From contig JBKPQY010000036.1 in the NCBI GenBank assembly GCA_046734315.1, positions 1 to 57,234 of the forward strand: a stretch of DNA of 57,234 nucleotides, given 5' to 3'. Every line of letters begins with the position of its first letter. The stretch's first letter is position 1. A program made the translations under genes and the position numbers. This stretch comes from DASXRA01 sp046734315 (GTDB taxonomy: Bacteria > Actinomycetota > Actinomycetes > Mycobacteriales > Jatrophihabitantaceae). This document shows positions 16,212 to 26,516 of the stretch, one piece after another. The notes beneath the pieces were generated by a model, which had not been told where the DNA came from, did not search any database, and saw only the letters and a program-made list of their open reading frames with translations.

Positions 16212-17204
16212 ATGAGCAAATTTGCAGCCATGAAGCCGCGGTTGCCTCGACTGACCAGACCGCTGTTCGTGCTGGGCATGATCTTCGCCGGCGTCGTCGC
16301 GGCCGGTTCGACGGCTTCGGCGGCCCCGGTCACGATCAACCTGTGCGCCGAGCCGGGCACTGCCACGCTCACCGGCGCCGTCACGGCGCCGATCTGGGGC
16401 TTCGCCGTTGCGGCGACGCCCGGCGCCTGCGGGGCGACGACGGCCAGCCTGCCCGGGCCGCAGTTGGTGGTGAACGAAGGCGACACGGTGACGGTCAACA
16501 TCAGCAATGGGTTGCCCGCCGGACACACGCTGACGTTCGAGATCCCTGGCATCACCCTCGACGCGGGTCCGACCGACGTCCCCGCCGGCACATCCGGAAT
16601 TGTGTCGTTCACCGCCAGCGCGCCTGGCACGTACCTCTACCAGGCCGGCGGCGGCGAGGGGCGGCAGGCGGCAATGGGACTGGCCGGTGCGCTGCTCGTC
16701 CGCTCCGCGACCCCGGGCCAGGCTTACGACAGCGCAACGACGGCCTACGACGCGGAGGCCACCGTGGTGCTCGGAGCGGTGGACCCGAACTTCAACGCGG
16801 CACCCGACACCTTCGAGATGTACAACTACACCGCAACGTATTGGCTGATCAACGGCAAGGCCTACCCCGACACCGCGGGGATCACCGCGGCAGCAGCGCA
16901 GCGGCTGCTACTCCGTTACGTCAATGCGGGCTTCGACAACACGTCGATGGCACTGCTCGGCATGCACGAGCACGTGGTCGCCCGGGACGCCCACCTGCTG
17001 AACAACCCGTTCGACGCGGCTGCCGAGACGATCCCAGCCGGTGCCACTGAAGACGCCATCGCGACGATACCGGCGGGTGCGGCTCCCAGCCCGCACGGAT
17101 TCCCCCTGTTCAACAGGCAACTTCACCTCACGAACGGGGACCAGACAGGCACCGGGCCGACGCCGGCCACCGGTGGCGGGATGTTGACCTTCATCCATCC
17201 GTAG
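16212..17204 (+). CDS. Cupredoxin protein C: two-domain cupredoxin without copper ligands
   Basis: AAGGAG lies 9-10 nt before ATG 16212; a GTG at 16206 is also possible. The 330-aa product has a Sec signal ending near ASA (about residue 38). It has the same two-domain layout as A and B: NEGDTVTVNISNGLPAGHTLTF with the TYLYQAGGGEGRQAAMGLAG loop in domain 1, and the LRYVNAGFDNTSMALLGMHEHVV loop in domain 2. None of the HxH, HCH or HxxHxH copper motifs survives. It is probably a structural subunit that replaces a copper-bearing copy in an A-B-C assembly; that role is inferred from family layout and gene order. Confidence 0.8.
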   Translation: MSKFAAMKPRLPRLTRPLFVLGMIFAGVVAAGSTASAAPVTINLCAEPGTATLTGAVTAPIWGFAVAATPGACGATTASLPGPQLVVNEGDTVTVNISNGLPAGHTLTFEIPGITLDAGPTDVPAGTSGIVSFTASAPGTYLYQAGGGEGRQAAMGLAGALLVRSATPGQAYDSATTAYDAEATVVLGAVDPNFNAAPDTFEMYNYTATYWLINGKAYPDTAGITAAAAQRLLLRYVNAGFDNTSMALLGMHEHVVARDAHLLNNPFDAAAETIPAGATEDAIATIPAGAAPSPHGFPLFNRQLHLTNGDQTGTGPTPATGGGMLTFIHP

Positions 17205-17212
17205 GGGGCGCC

Positions 17213-17755
17213 ATGAGCGGACGAGCAACCCTTGAGCCCGCGCCGGCGGTCCCCCCACCGCCGCGCGCGGGGTACCTCACCTCGCGCCGGATTCGGCTGC
17301 TCGGCGCCATCACGGGCGTTGTCGTCGCAGGGCTGATCACGTCGCTCGTGCTCTGGCTGACCCGCGACAAGCCGCCGGACCGTGCCGAGCTGAAGGTACC
17401 CGCATCGTGGGCCCGTCCCGTGGTCAGCGCGGCGGGCCTCGCCGACCGCAGCGGAGTGAAGATCACCCAGGTCGCGGTCACCGGGGACGGAGGACTCGTC
17501 GACCTTCGCTTCCAGGTGATCGACCCGGACAAGGCGAACGCATTGCATGACGCCGCAGCACCGCCGGCGGTCGTGGACGAGCGCACCGGGCTGGTCGTGC
17601 ACGACCTGCTCATGAGCCACTCGCACAGCGGCGCGTTCAAGCCCGGGGTCACGTATTACTACGTGTTCAACAACCCGGGCAACATCGTGAACCGCGGCGC
17701 GCGGGTCGTCGTGCTCCTCGGCAACGCGCAAGTCGAGCACGTGAAGGTGCGATGA
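17213..17755 (+). CDS. Small membrane-anchored protein of the cupredoxin cluster, unknown function
   Basis: ATG 17213 lies 5 nt after GGGGG. The 180-aa product has a Pro-rich cytoplasmic start, one membrane helix (about residues 27-47, LLGAITGVVVAGLITSLVLWL), and an extracytoplasmic domain of about 130 residues. That domain contains HDLLMSHSHSGAF and a beta-rich end (TYYYVFNNPGNIVNRG, RVVVLLGN). The clustered His and Met residues could bind copper, and the fold could be a small cupredoxin-like sandwich, but I do not recognise a named family. Its stop overlaps the subtilase start by ATGA, so the two are co-translated. A role in anchoring the oxidase or giving it copper is speculative. Confidence 0.75.
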   Translation: MSGRATLEPAPAVPPPPRAGYLTSRRIRLLGAITGVVVAGLITSLVLWLTRDKPPDRAELKVPASWARPVVSAAGLADRSGVKITQVAVTGDGGLVDLRFQVIDPDKANALHDAAAPPAVVDERTGLVVHDLLMSHSHSGAFKPGVTYYYVFNNPGNIVNRGARVVVLLGNAQVEHVKVR

Positions 17756-19950
17756 AGCGTCTCGCGCTGGTGCTGGCACTCTTGGGTGCCGGCCTCGTAG
17801 CGCCGGTCGCGGCGTCGGCCCGGCCGGCGTTTGTCGACGTCGTCGTGGTGCTCAAGTCGCAGGCGAACGTGGCCGCCGTGCAAGCGCCGACGCGTGCGGC
17901 CCGACTGGCTGGCGTCGAGCGGGCGCTGCGCGATCACGCGGCCCGGACCCAACAGGGCGTGCTTGACCTTCTCGCGCAACGCCCGGGCTCCGTCGCCGCC
18001 GTCACCCCGCTGTGGATCGTGAACGCCGTCGAGGTCAAGGCGACGCCGCACGTCATTCGCGAGGTGGCCGCCCGGCCCGAGGTGGCCGCTGTGCAACCCA
18101 ACGCCACGATCCAGGCTCCGGCGGCCGTGACGAGCAGCGCGGCCGAGCCGAACCTCGCGAAGGTGAACGCCCCGGCCATGTGGGACCTGGGCTACCGCGG
18201 TCAGGGCATCGTGGTCGCGAGCATGGACACCGGCGTGGACGCGAGCCATCCGGACCTGGCTGCGAGCTGGCGAGGCGGCACGAACAGCTGGTACGACCCG
18301 AACGGCCAGCACGCGACGCCCACCGACGTCAACGGGCACGGCACCCAGACGATGGGCGTAATGGTGGGTGGGTCCGCGGGCGGCACCTCGATCGGCATGG
18401 CGCCGGACGCGAAGTGGATCGCCGTCAAGATGTTCAACGACCGCGGCCAGGCGACGACGACCGGCATCCACCAGGGATTCCAGTGGCTGCTCGATCCCGA
18501 CGGCGACCCGTCGACGCCGGACGCGCCGAACGTCGTCAACGACTCGTGGACGATGTCGAGCGCCAGCTGCGCCCTCGACTTCCAGCTCGACCTGCGCAGC
18601 CTGCGCGCCGCGGGCATCCTGCCCGTGTTCGCGGCCGGCAACTACGGGCCGACACCGGGCACAGTGCTGAGCCCGGCCAATCTCCCCGAGGCGTTCGCCG
18701 TCGGTGGCACCGACAACGCCGACGCGATCTACCCGTACAGCAGCCGGGGACCGTCGTCGTGCGCCGGCGCGACCGCTCCTGCGCTCACCGCGCCGGCCGT
18801 CGACCTCCGCACCAGCGACCTCTACGGCGGGTACGTGACCGAGACGGGAACCTCGATGGCCGCACCGCACGTGTCGGGCGCGCTTGCTCTTCTGCTCGGC
18901 GCGGTGCCCCGTCTTTCGGCCGACCAGCAGGCGGCGGCGCTGGAGGGCAGTGCCGTCGATCTGGGCGCGGCCGGCGTCGACGCCGACTTCGGCTACGGGC
19001 GGCTGGACGTGCTCGCGGCGTACCAGCGACTCGCGACCGCGCCCGACTACACGGTCGGCGTCGCCCCGTCGTCCGCGACCGTCGCCGCCGGCGGCACCGC
19101 GTCGTACACCGTCACGGTGACCGGCGTGAACGGCTTCGCCGGCGACGTCAGCCTGTCGGTGGGCGGGCTGCCGGACTCGGTCGGCGCGGCGGCGTTCAGC
19201 CCGGCTGTAGTTTCCGGTGCGGGAACGTCGACCCTCACGATCACGACCGCCGCGAGCGCGCCGCCCGGCAGCTATCCGCTGACGATCACCGGCACCAGCG
19301 GCTCGACGACGCACACAGCGACGGCCACGCTCGTCGTGCCGGCACCACCGGACTTCGCACTGTCCGCGGCACCGTCGGCGCAGACCATCAACGCCGGCAC
19401 CGTCGCGACGTACACCGTGTCGGTCGGGTCGTTGAACGGCTTCACCGGCGACGTCGCGCTGTCGCTCGGCGGACTGTCAGCGTCGGTCGGCACGGCCACG
19501 TTCACCCCGGCCACGGTAACGACTGCGGGCACGTCGCAGCTGAGGATCACGACCGCCACCACGGCACCCGGCGGCACCTATCAGCTCACCGTGGCGGGCA
19601 CCAGCGGCTCGATCACCCACACGGTGCCGTTGAGCCTCAGCGTGCGAGCCCGCGACTTCACCCTGTCGGCCGGCCCGTCGTCGATAACGGTCACCCGTGG
19701 TCAGACCGCATCCTACAGTGTGGCTGTAGGGTCGGTGGGCGGCTTCACCGGCAACGTGACGTTGACCGTGAGCGGCGTGCCGAGCGGCTCGATCGTGTCG
19801 TGGTCGGCCAATCCGCTCGCAGCGCCCGGCAGCTCGACGCTGCGCATCCGCACCACCGGCTCGACGCTGCGCGGGACGTTCACCGTCAAGGTGACCGGTA
19901 AGAGCGGCACATTGGTGCACCAGTCGACGGTGACGCTGATCGTGCGTTAG
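17752..19950 (+). CDS. Secreted subtilisin-like serine protease (S8) with three Ig-like repeats
   Basis: The 732-aa protein starts at ATG 17752, overlapping the previous gene by 4 nt. A Sec signal (residues 1-23) is followed by an I9-type propeptide to about 130. The S8 catalytic domain has Asp159 (SMDTGVD), His196 (NGHGT), Asn297 (FAAGN) and Ser368 (GTSMAAPH), all intact. After about residue 430 come three copies of an Ig/Big-like module of about 95 residues, each beginning DYTV/DFAL/DFTL and containing GGxTASYTV-type and NGFxGDV-type strands. It is likely active outside the cell. As last gene of the cupredoxin run it may mature one of the secreted partners, but a scavenging role is equally possible. 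Confidence 0.92.
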   Translation: MKRLALVLALLGAGLVAPVAASARPAFVDVVVVLKSQANVAAVQAPTRAARLAGVERALRDHAARTQQGVLDLLAQRPGSVAAVTPLWIVNAVEVKATPHVIREVAARPEVAAVQPNATIQAPAAVTSSAAEPNLAKVNAPAMWDLGYRGQGIVVASMDTGVDASHPDLAASWRGGTNSWYDPNGQHATPTDVNGHGTQTMGVMVGGSAGGTSIGMAPDAKWIAVKMFNDRGQATTTGIHQGFQWLLDPDGDPSTPDAPNVVNDSWTMSSASCALDFQLDLRSLRAAGILPVFAAGNYGPTPGTVLSPANLPEAFAVGGTDNADAIYPYSSRGPSSCAGATAPALTAPAVDLRTSDLYGGYVTETGTSMAAPHVSGALALLLGAVPRLSADQQAAALEGSAVDLGAAGVDADFGYGRLDVLAAYQRLATAPDYTVGVAPSSATVAAGGTASYTVTVTGVNGFAGDVSLSVGGLPDSVGAAAFSPAVVSGAGTSTLTITTAASAPPGSYPLTITGTSGSTTHTATATLVVPAPPDFALSAAPSAQTINAGTVATYTVSVGSLNGFTGDVALSLGGLSASVGTATFTPATVTTAGTSQLRITTATTAPGGTYQLTVAGTSGSITHTVPLSLSVRARDFTLSAGPSSITVTRGQTASYSVAVGSVGGFTGNVTLTVSGVPSGSIVSWSANPLAAPGSSTLRIRTTGSTLRGTFTVKVTGKSGTLVHQSTVTLIVR

Positions 19951-19967
19951 CCGAGCGACTATTCGGA

Positions 19968-20930
19968 TCAGCGCACGCTGCCGCCCGGCTTGAGCCGCCC
20001 GGGTGGCATCGGGGGAGCGGCCAGCGGGTCGCCTGCCCCGGCGACGGCGCCGAATCGCGTGCCGGTCATCCACTGCTCGCGCGCCGCGGCGACCTCGTCG
20101 CCGGAGCGGGCGACGAAGTTCCACCACATCACGATCTGCTCGGCGAACGGCTCGCCACCGAGCAGCAGCGCACGTGCGCCGGTCGGCGTGGAAAGCCGCA
20201 GGTCACGCCGGGCCGCGCCCAGATAGAGCATCGCACCGGGCGTGAGCGGCACGCCGTCCACGTCGACCTGACCTGACGCGACCAGCACGGCGTGCTCGAA
20301 GTCGGGCTCGAGCGGCAACAACGCCTCGGCTCCCGGGTCGAGGCCGATGTCGGCGCCGACGATCGGCGAGTACGCCTGCCCGGGCGAGGTGGCGCCGGCC
20401 AGCTCGCCCATGATCACCGTCGCGGACAAGCCCGTAGCGGTGAGCCGCGGCAGTGTCGCGTGGTGCGCCCACGCCGGGGCGACGTCGCGGGCGGAGTCGG
20501 GCAGCGCCACCCACAGCTGGACGCCGTGTAGCAGCGCGGGATGCGGCACGGGCGACTGCTCAGCGTGCGCGATGCCGTGCCCGGACGTCATGAGCCCGAG
20601 CTCCCCGGGACGGATCAGCCGGTCGCTGCCGAGGCTGTCGCGGTGGTGCACCTCGCCGGTGAGCAGCCAGCTCACCGTCTGCAAGCCCATGTGCGGATGC
20701 GGCGGCACCTGCATCCCCGGCCCGTTGGCGATGTCGTCCGGACCGTAGTGGTCGACGAAGCACCATGGACCGACCAGCCGGCGCCCGAGATTAGGTAGCA
20801 GCCGGCGTACCTGCGTGCTTTCACCGAGCAGCACCTCGCGGCCGGCGAACACCTCATGCACCGGTGCCGCCGCGACGCCCGCCCGGCCGCCGCAGACGCT
20901 CAGATCCGGCGTGCGGTCGAGATTGCTCAC
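19968..20930 (-). CDS. Pirin family protein
   Basis: The 320-aa product has the bicupin pirin layout with the metal-binding motif PPHPHMGLQTV (His78, His80), HHRDSLG, and GHGIAHAEQ in the N-terminal cupin. The C-terminal cupin has the family segment LLGGEPFAEQIVMWWNFVA. Bacterial pirins bind iron and include quercetinases and redox-sensing regulators; the substrate here cannot be told. The GTG at 20930 overlaps the stop of the upstream B3/B4 gene (GTGA), so both are expressed from the promoter at about 21602. It ends 17 nt from the convergent subtilase. Confidence 0.9.
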   Translation of the reverse strand: MSNLDRTPDLSVCGGRAGVAAAPVHEVFAGREVLLGESTQVRRLLPNLGRRLVGPWCFVDHYGPDDIANGPGMQVPPHPHMGLQTVSWLLTGEVHHRDSLGSDRLIRPGELGLMTSGHGIAHAEQSPVPHPALLHGVQLWVALPDSARDVAPAWAHHATLPRLTATGLSATVIMGELAGATSPGQAYSPIVGADIGLDPGAEALLPLEPDFEHAVLVASGQVDVDGVPLTPGAMLYLGAARRDLRLSTPTGARALLLGGEPFAEQIVMWWNFVARSGDEVAAAREQWMTGTRFGAVAGAGDPLAAPPMPPGRLKPGGSVR

Positions 20931-21595
20931 CCTGCCAACCCTAGAACCGTGACGGCCTTCGCGCGCGGGGCGAGCAGGGCCGCCAGATCGCCGGCCGCGG
21001 CGTCCACCGTGGCGCCGTGCGCATCGTCGACAGCCTCCAGCACGGCGAGTACGCGCCGCGAGTCAGCGGTGACCTTTGTCCGATCGGCGTCGCGGTGGTT
21101 CCAGTGGCGGGTCAGCACCCCCACGGCGTCTGCGTAGACCACCTCGCCCTGGTGCGGTTCCTCGACGGTGTCCGGCTCGCCGAGCGGCGTAAACACATCG
21201 CCGGACCGGGCGAAGCGCACCACGATCTGGCCGTCGACACGGTCGAGGTCGAACGCGCCCGCCGGGACGCCGTGCGTGACCGAGACCAGATTGTACGAGT
21301 CGACGAACGGGCTGATGCGCGGCAACCGTCCGGAGCGGCCGAGCCGCCGGGTCAGGGCGTCGACGCTGGGCCGCTGCCGGCGCGGGTTCGTCCCGAAGCG
21401 GCGGTACGCGGTATGCCAGCTGGCGATGCGCGGATCGTCGGCGCCGATAGGCGTCCCGGTCCGCTCGATCGTGGCGATGCGATCGTCGACATCTGGCCAG
21501 CGGCCCCGGTTGTTCAGGCCCTCGACATGGACGCCGACGATGAAAAGCCCGGGGAACGCGGCTCGTACGTCGTCTGCGACGGCGAGGAGGCCCAC
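20927..21595 (-). CDS. B3/B4 domain protein (PheT-like tRNA-editing fold)
   Basis: The 222-aa protein resembles the stand-alone B3/B4 family (COG3382), related to the editing domain of phenylalanyl-tRNA synthetase beta. Visible family features are WHTAYRRFGTNPRRQRPSVDAL, a conserved block ending ISPFVDSYNLVSV, and EVVYADAVGVLTRHWNHRD near the C-terminus. These proteins are thought to edit mischarged tRNA or bind related nucleotides, but few have been tested. The GTG at 21595 is supported by TAGCCT 6 nt upstream (21602-21607, minus strand), so the mRNA is probably leaderless. It is co-transcribed with pirin and divergent from aroG. Confidence 0.85.
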   Translation of the reverse strand: MGLLAVADDVRAAFPGLFIVGVHVEGLNNRGRWPDVDDRIATIERTGTPIGADDPRIASWHTAYRRFGTNPRRQRPSVDALTRRLGRSGRLPRISPFVDSYNLVSVTHGVPAGAFDLDRVDGQIVVRFARSGDVFTPLGEPDTVEEPHQGEVVYADAVGVLTRHWNHRDADRTKVTADSRRVLAVLEAVDDAHGATVDAAAGDLAALLAPRAKAVTVLGLAG

Positions 21596-21612
21596 CCGGT
21601 TAGGCTAGCGAC
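21596..21612. promoter_or_regulatory. Bidirectional leaderless promoter for the B3/B4 gene and aroG
   Basis: The 17-nt gap between the two divergent GTG codons contains TAGGCTA (21601-21607), which reads as TAGGCT on the plus strand and TAGCCT on the minus strand. Each hexamer fits TANNNT and lies exactly 6 nt from its own GTG (21613 plus, 21595 minus). The two -10 elements share five base pairs, so only one polymerase could open the site at a time. Confidence 0.7.
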
Positions 21613-23954
<2,342 letters not shown>

Positions 23955-24040
23955 CCCCTTTTCACCGATCCGGTGGGCGATCTGCCATGCTTGCCGCCGA
24001 TTGCCGCTCTGCACTGTCGCTGGGCCGAAACGAGGGTCGC

Positions 24041-24565
24041 ATGACGCGCGCCGGACGCCGCCTGGTCGTCCTCTGTGCAGTTCCTGCCGTCGTCGCGGCG
24101 CTGTCTTCGTGCAAGGTGCTGCAGCGTGCGAACTCAACGTCGCGGGCCTTGACGACCGCGGTCGCGAACGCCGACGTCCCGGGACCGACCAGCACCGCCT
24201 CGTGCCCGTTCGCCACGCGTGAGGTGGCTCGCGCGCTGGGCGGGCGGTGGACGGTGTCGAGCCTGCCGAGTGGCGGCTGCACCTACGCCAGCGGCGCCCG
24301 CACCGTGCTGGTCAGCACCGTGCCGCTGCCCAAGAACGCCGCAGGCCGGAGCGCTGCGCTCGCGCGCATGCGCGGATCCTGTGCTGCGGGCTCGCTGAAG
24401 ACGATCACCGCGCAGGCGTTCGCGTGCCGGCAGGACAGCCTCGTCGAGGCGGTGGCCGTCGCCGGGAATCATCTGGTCGTGCTGTGCACCGCGGCCGGCC
24501 AGGACGCGGCACAGCTACCGGCCCTGCGCGACCAGCTGGCGGCCCTGCTAGGGCATGCCCCGTAA
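24041..24565 (+). CDS. Lipoprotein of unknown function
   Basis: ATG 24041 is preceded by GAGGG at 5 nt. The 174-aa product begins with an Arg-rich signal ending in the lipobox LSSC (Cys about residue 26), so it should be lipid-anchored outside the membrane. The mature part has five further cysteines (for example CPF, GGCTYA, GSCAAG, FACRQD, LCTAAG), likely forming disulfides, and a compact alpha/beta pattern. I do not recognise a named family. It is convergent with the class I DAHP synthase, 19 nt apart, and no operon partner is evident. Confidence 0.8.
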   Translation: MTRAGRRLVVLCAVPAVVAALSSCKVLQRANSTSRALTTAVANADVPGPTSTASCPFATREVARALGGRWTVSSLPSGGCTYASGARTVLVSTVPLPKNAAGRSAALARMRGSCAAGSLKTITAQAFACRQDSLVEAVAVAGNHLVVLCTAAGQDAAQLPALRDQLAALLGHAP

Positions 24566-24584
24566 TTCCTGCTCGCGACACGCC

Positions 24585-25616
24585 CTAACCCGCGAGGTGC
24601 GCGGCTGACGTCCTGCCGAGCAGCGCCGGGATCGTCGCCACTGCCTCGGCGAGCTCGTCCAGGAGCTCGCCGACGAGCGCCTGAGCCCCGTCGCACAGCG
24701 CAGTCTCGGGACTCGGGTGCACGTCGACCATCACCCCGTCGGCGCCGGCGGCCATGCCGGCCCGGGCAAGCGGTACCACCAGGTCGCGCCGGCCCGCCGC
24801 GTGTGACGGGTCGACGATGACCGGCAGGTGCGAGAGCCGCTGCACCAGCGGCACCGCCGACACGTCCAGCATGTTGCGGATGGTCGGCTCGAAGCCGCGC
24901 ACGCCGCGCTCGCACAGCACGACGTCGAGGTTGCCGCGCTGCGCGATGTACTCCGCCGCCATCAGCCACTCCTCGTACGTCGCGGTCAGGCCGCGCTTGA
25001 GCATCACAGGCCTGCCGGCGGCGCCCACCGCTTGCAGCAGCCCGAAGTTCTGCATGTTCCGGGTGCCGATCTGAAGCATGTCCGCGTGCTCGGCGACAAC
25101 GTCGACATCGGCGACCTCGGTGACCTCCGTGACGACCGGCAGGCCCACCTCGTCGCGCGCCGCGGCGAGGATGGCGAGGCCAGCCTCGCCCAGCCCCTGG
25201 AAGGCGTACGGCGAGGTGCGCGGCTTGTACGCCCCGCCCCGCAGCAGCGTCGCCCCTGCCTTCTTGGCCATCCGGGCTGCCGCCAGGGTCTGCTCGGCCG
25301 TTTCGACGGCGCACGGCCCGGCGATCAGCGTGAACGTATCCGGCCCGATCGGCACGCCGCCCACCCGCACGGTCGTGCGCCGCGGGTGGTTCTGTGCAGA
25401 CACCAGCTTGTACGGCGCGGTGATCCGCATCGTCTCGGTCACACCGGATAGGCCACTGACATCCAGCGTCTCGAGCACGTCCTCGGTGCCGACGACGCCG
25501 ATGATCGTCCGGGTGACGCCCCGGCTGACGAACGCCTTGCCGCCGTGCGCCTCGATATGCGCCGTCACGGTACTGATGTCCGCCTCGCTGGCACCCGGCG
25601 CCATCACGATGACCAT
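24585..25616 (-). CDS. aroF: 3-deoxy-7-phosphoheptulonate synthase, class I beta (AroA/ferredoxin-domain type)
   Basis: The 343-aa enzyme has an N-terminal ferredoxin-like regulatory domain (residues 1-70, MVIVMAPGASEADI) and a TIM-barrel with IAGPCAVE, LRGGAYKPRTSPYAFQG, IGTRNMQNFGLL, VMLKRGLTATYEEW, LCERGVRGFEPTIRNMLD and VIVDPSHAAGRR. This is the type I-beta DAHP synthase. ATG 25616 is chosen over a codon 30 nt upstream because the regulatory domain starts there and TACCCT lies 7 nt before it (leaderless). It performs the same reaction as the class II enzyme 2-3 kb away, so the two probably respond to different aromatic amino acids. Confidence 0.93.
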   Translation of the reverse strand: MVIVMAPGASEADISTVTAHIEAHGGKAFVSRGVTRTIIGVVGTEDVLETLDVSGLSGVTETMRITAPYKLVSAQNHPRRTTVRVGGVPIGPDTFTLIAGPCAVETAEQTLAAARMAKKAGATLLRGGAYKPRTSPYAFQGLGEAGLAILAAARDEVGLPVVTEVTEVADVDVVAEHADMLQIGTRNMQNFGLLQAVGAAGRPVMLKRGLTATYEEWLMAAEYIAQRGNLDVVLCERGVRGFEPTIRNMLDVSAVPLVQRLSHLPVIVDPSHAAGRRDLVVPLARAGMAAGADGVMVDVHPSPETALCDGAQALVGELLDELAEAVATIPALLGRTSAAHLAG

Positions 25617-25629
25617 GGCCCGGAGGGTA
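25617..25629 (-). promoter_or_regulatory. -10 element of aroF, leaderless
   Basis: TACCCT (25624-25629, minus strand) lies 7 nt before ATG 25616, with no Shine-Dalgarno in between. It fits the same TANNNT-plus-6/7 rule as aroG, pknL, crtE and metF in this window. Confidence 0.5.
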
Positions 25630-25688
25630 CCCGGCAGCTGCTGCATGCCGGCCCGGCCGTGGCCGTCCCAAGATCTGCATGCATCAGG

Positions 25689-26368
25689 TCAAAGCAGCAG
25701 CGCCCGGCGCAACTGCGCAGCAACGAGTGCCGGCTCTTCACGTACGACCACGCTCGGATAGCGCAGCACGACCACGTCGCTAAGCGACAGCTCGTTCTGT
25801 CGAAGCTGGTCCGCCCACCAGCGCGACACCGCGAGGTGGAGAGCGCCGTCGACCTCCACGGCGACGAGTCGACCATCGCAGCGCCGCCAGGTCGCGTCGA
25901 TGTAGCGCCGGTGCCCGTGCCGGTCATGGCGGACCGTCTGTTGGCGCGGCGCGGGCAGCGCGAACCGGCGGCACAGCCGCACGAAGTCGATCTCGCTGAG
26001 TGCCTGCGCACCCTGCGCGATGTCCTCGACCGCCGCGAGGGGTGAGCGGTGCTGCCTGGCGGTGGGCAGCCGCGGCGCAGGCGCGTCCCGTTCGGTACCA
26101 GCAGATCGACCGCCTTGCGTTCCCAGCCGCGCGGGCCGTACGCCTCGGCAGCTGTGAACGCTGTCAGCACCGCGCGCGGGCCGCCGTGGACTCGAGCGAC
26201 GACCCACCGCTGATGCGGTGAGAGCGGCCCATTGTGCAACACGATCGCGAGACCGATCCGTTGCCAGCGCCGGGATGCCAGCTGCGCGCGGATGCGTCCA
26301 GGGCTGGAGCCTTGGCGCAGCGGGCCGGACCACGTCGTAACAAGCCGGGCATCGTCGACGGCGAGCAC
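25689..26368 (-). pseudogene. AbiEi/DUF559-type protein, broken by internal deletion and frameshift
   Basis: The N-terminal part, from GTG 26368, reads as a winged-helix/AbiEi-like start (RLVTTWSGPLRQG, QRWVVARVHGGPRAVLTAFTAAEA, WERKAVDLLVPNGTRL). The C-terminal part, in another frame ending at 25689, reads as a DUF559/very-short-patch-repair-like nuclease domain (LSEIDFVRLCRRF, YIDATWRR, LVAVEVDGALHL, WWADQLRQNEL, VLRYPSVVVREEP). Intact actinobacterial relatives are, to my knowledge, about 280 aa, with roughly 80-100 residues between these parts. Here they are joined almost directly and out of frame near 26040-26060. The gene is thus probably dead, unless a sequencing error and a true short form coincide. 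It lies alone between aroF and pknL. Confidence 0.75.
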
Positions 26369-26516
26369 TGACTCATCGTGACGACTCCGCGAACGCCGTG
26401 TGACCCAAGATCCGCACTTGTGGATACTCACTCGAACCGCATGCGAATCACGAGGTCCGGTCCACACCATCTGCATGCAGCGCCACGGCCACGGCCAGGG
26501 CCCAGAACCCCGCGTC

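Noticed and set aside
12822..17204. Assignment of the cupredoxin cluster as a manganese oxidase
   Set aside because: Giant Mn(II)-oxidising multicopper oxidases exist and the setting is suggestive, but nothing in these sequences identifies the substrate.
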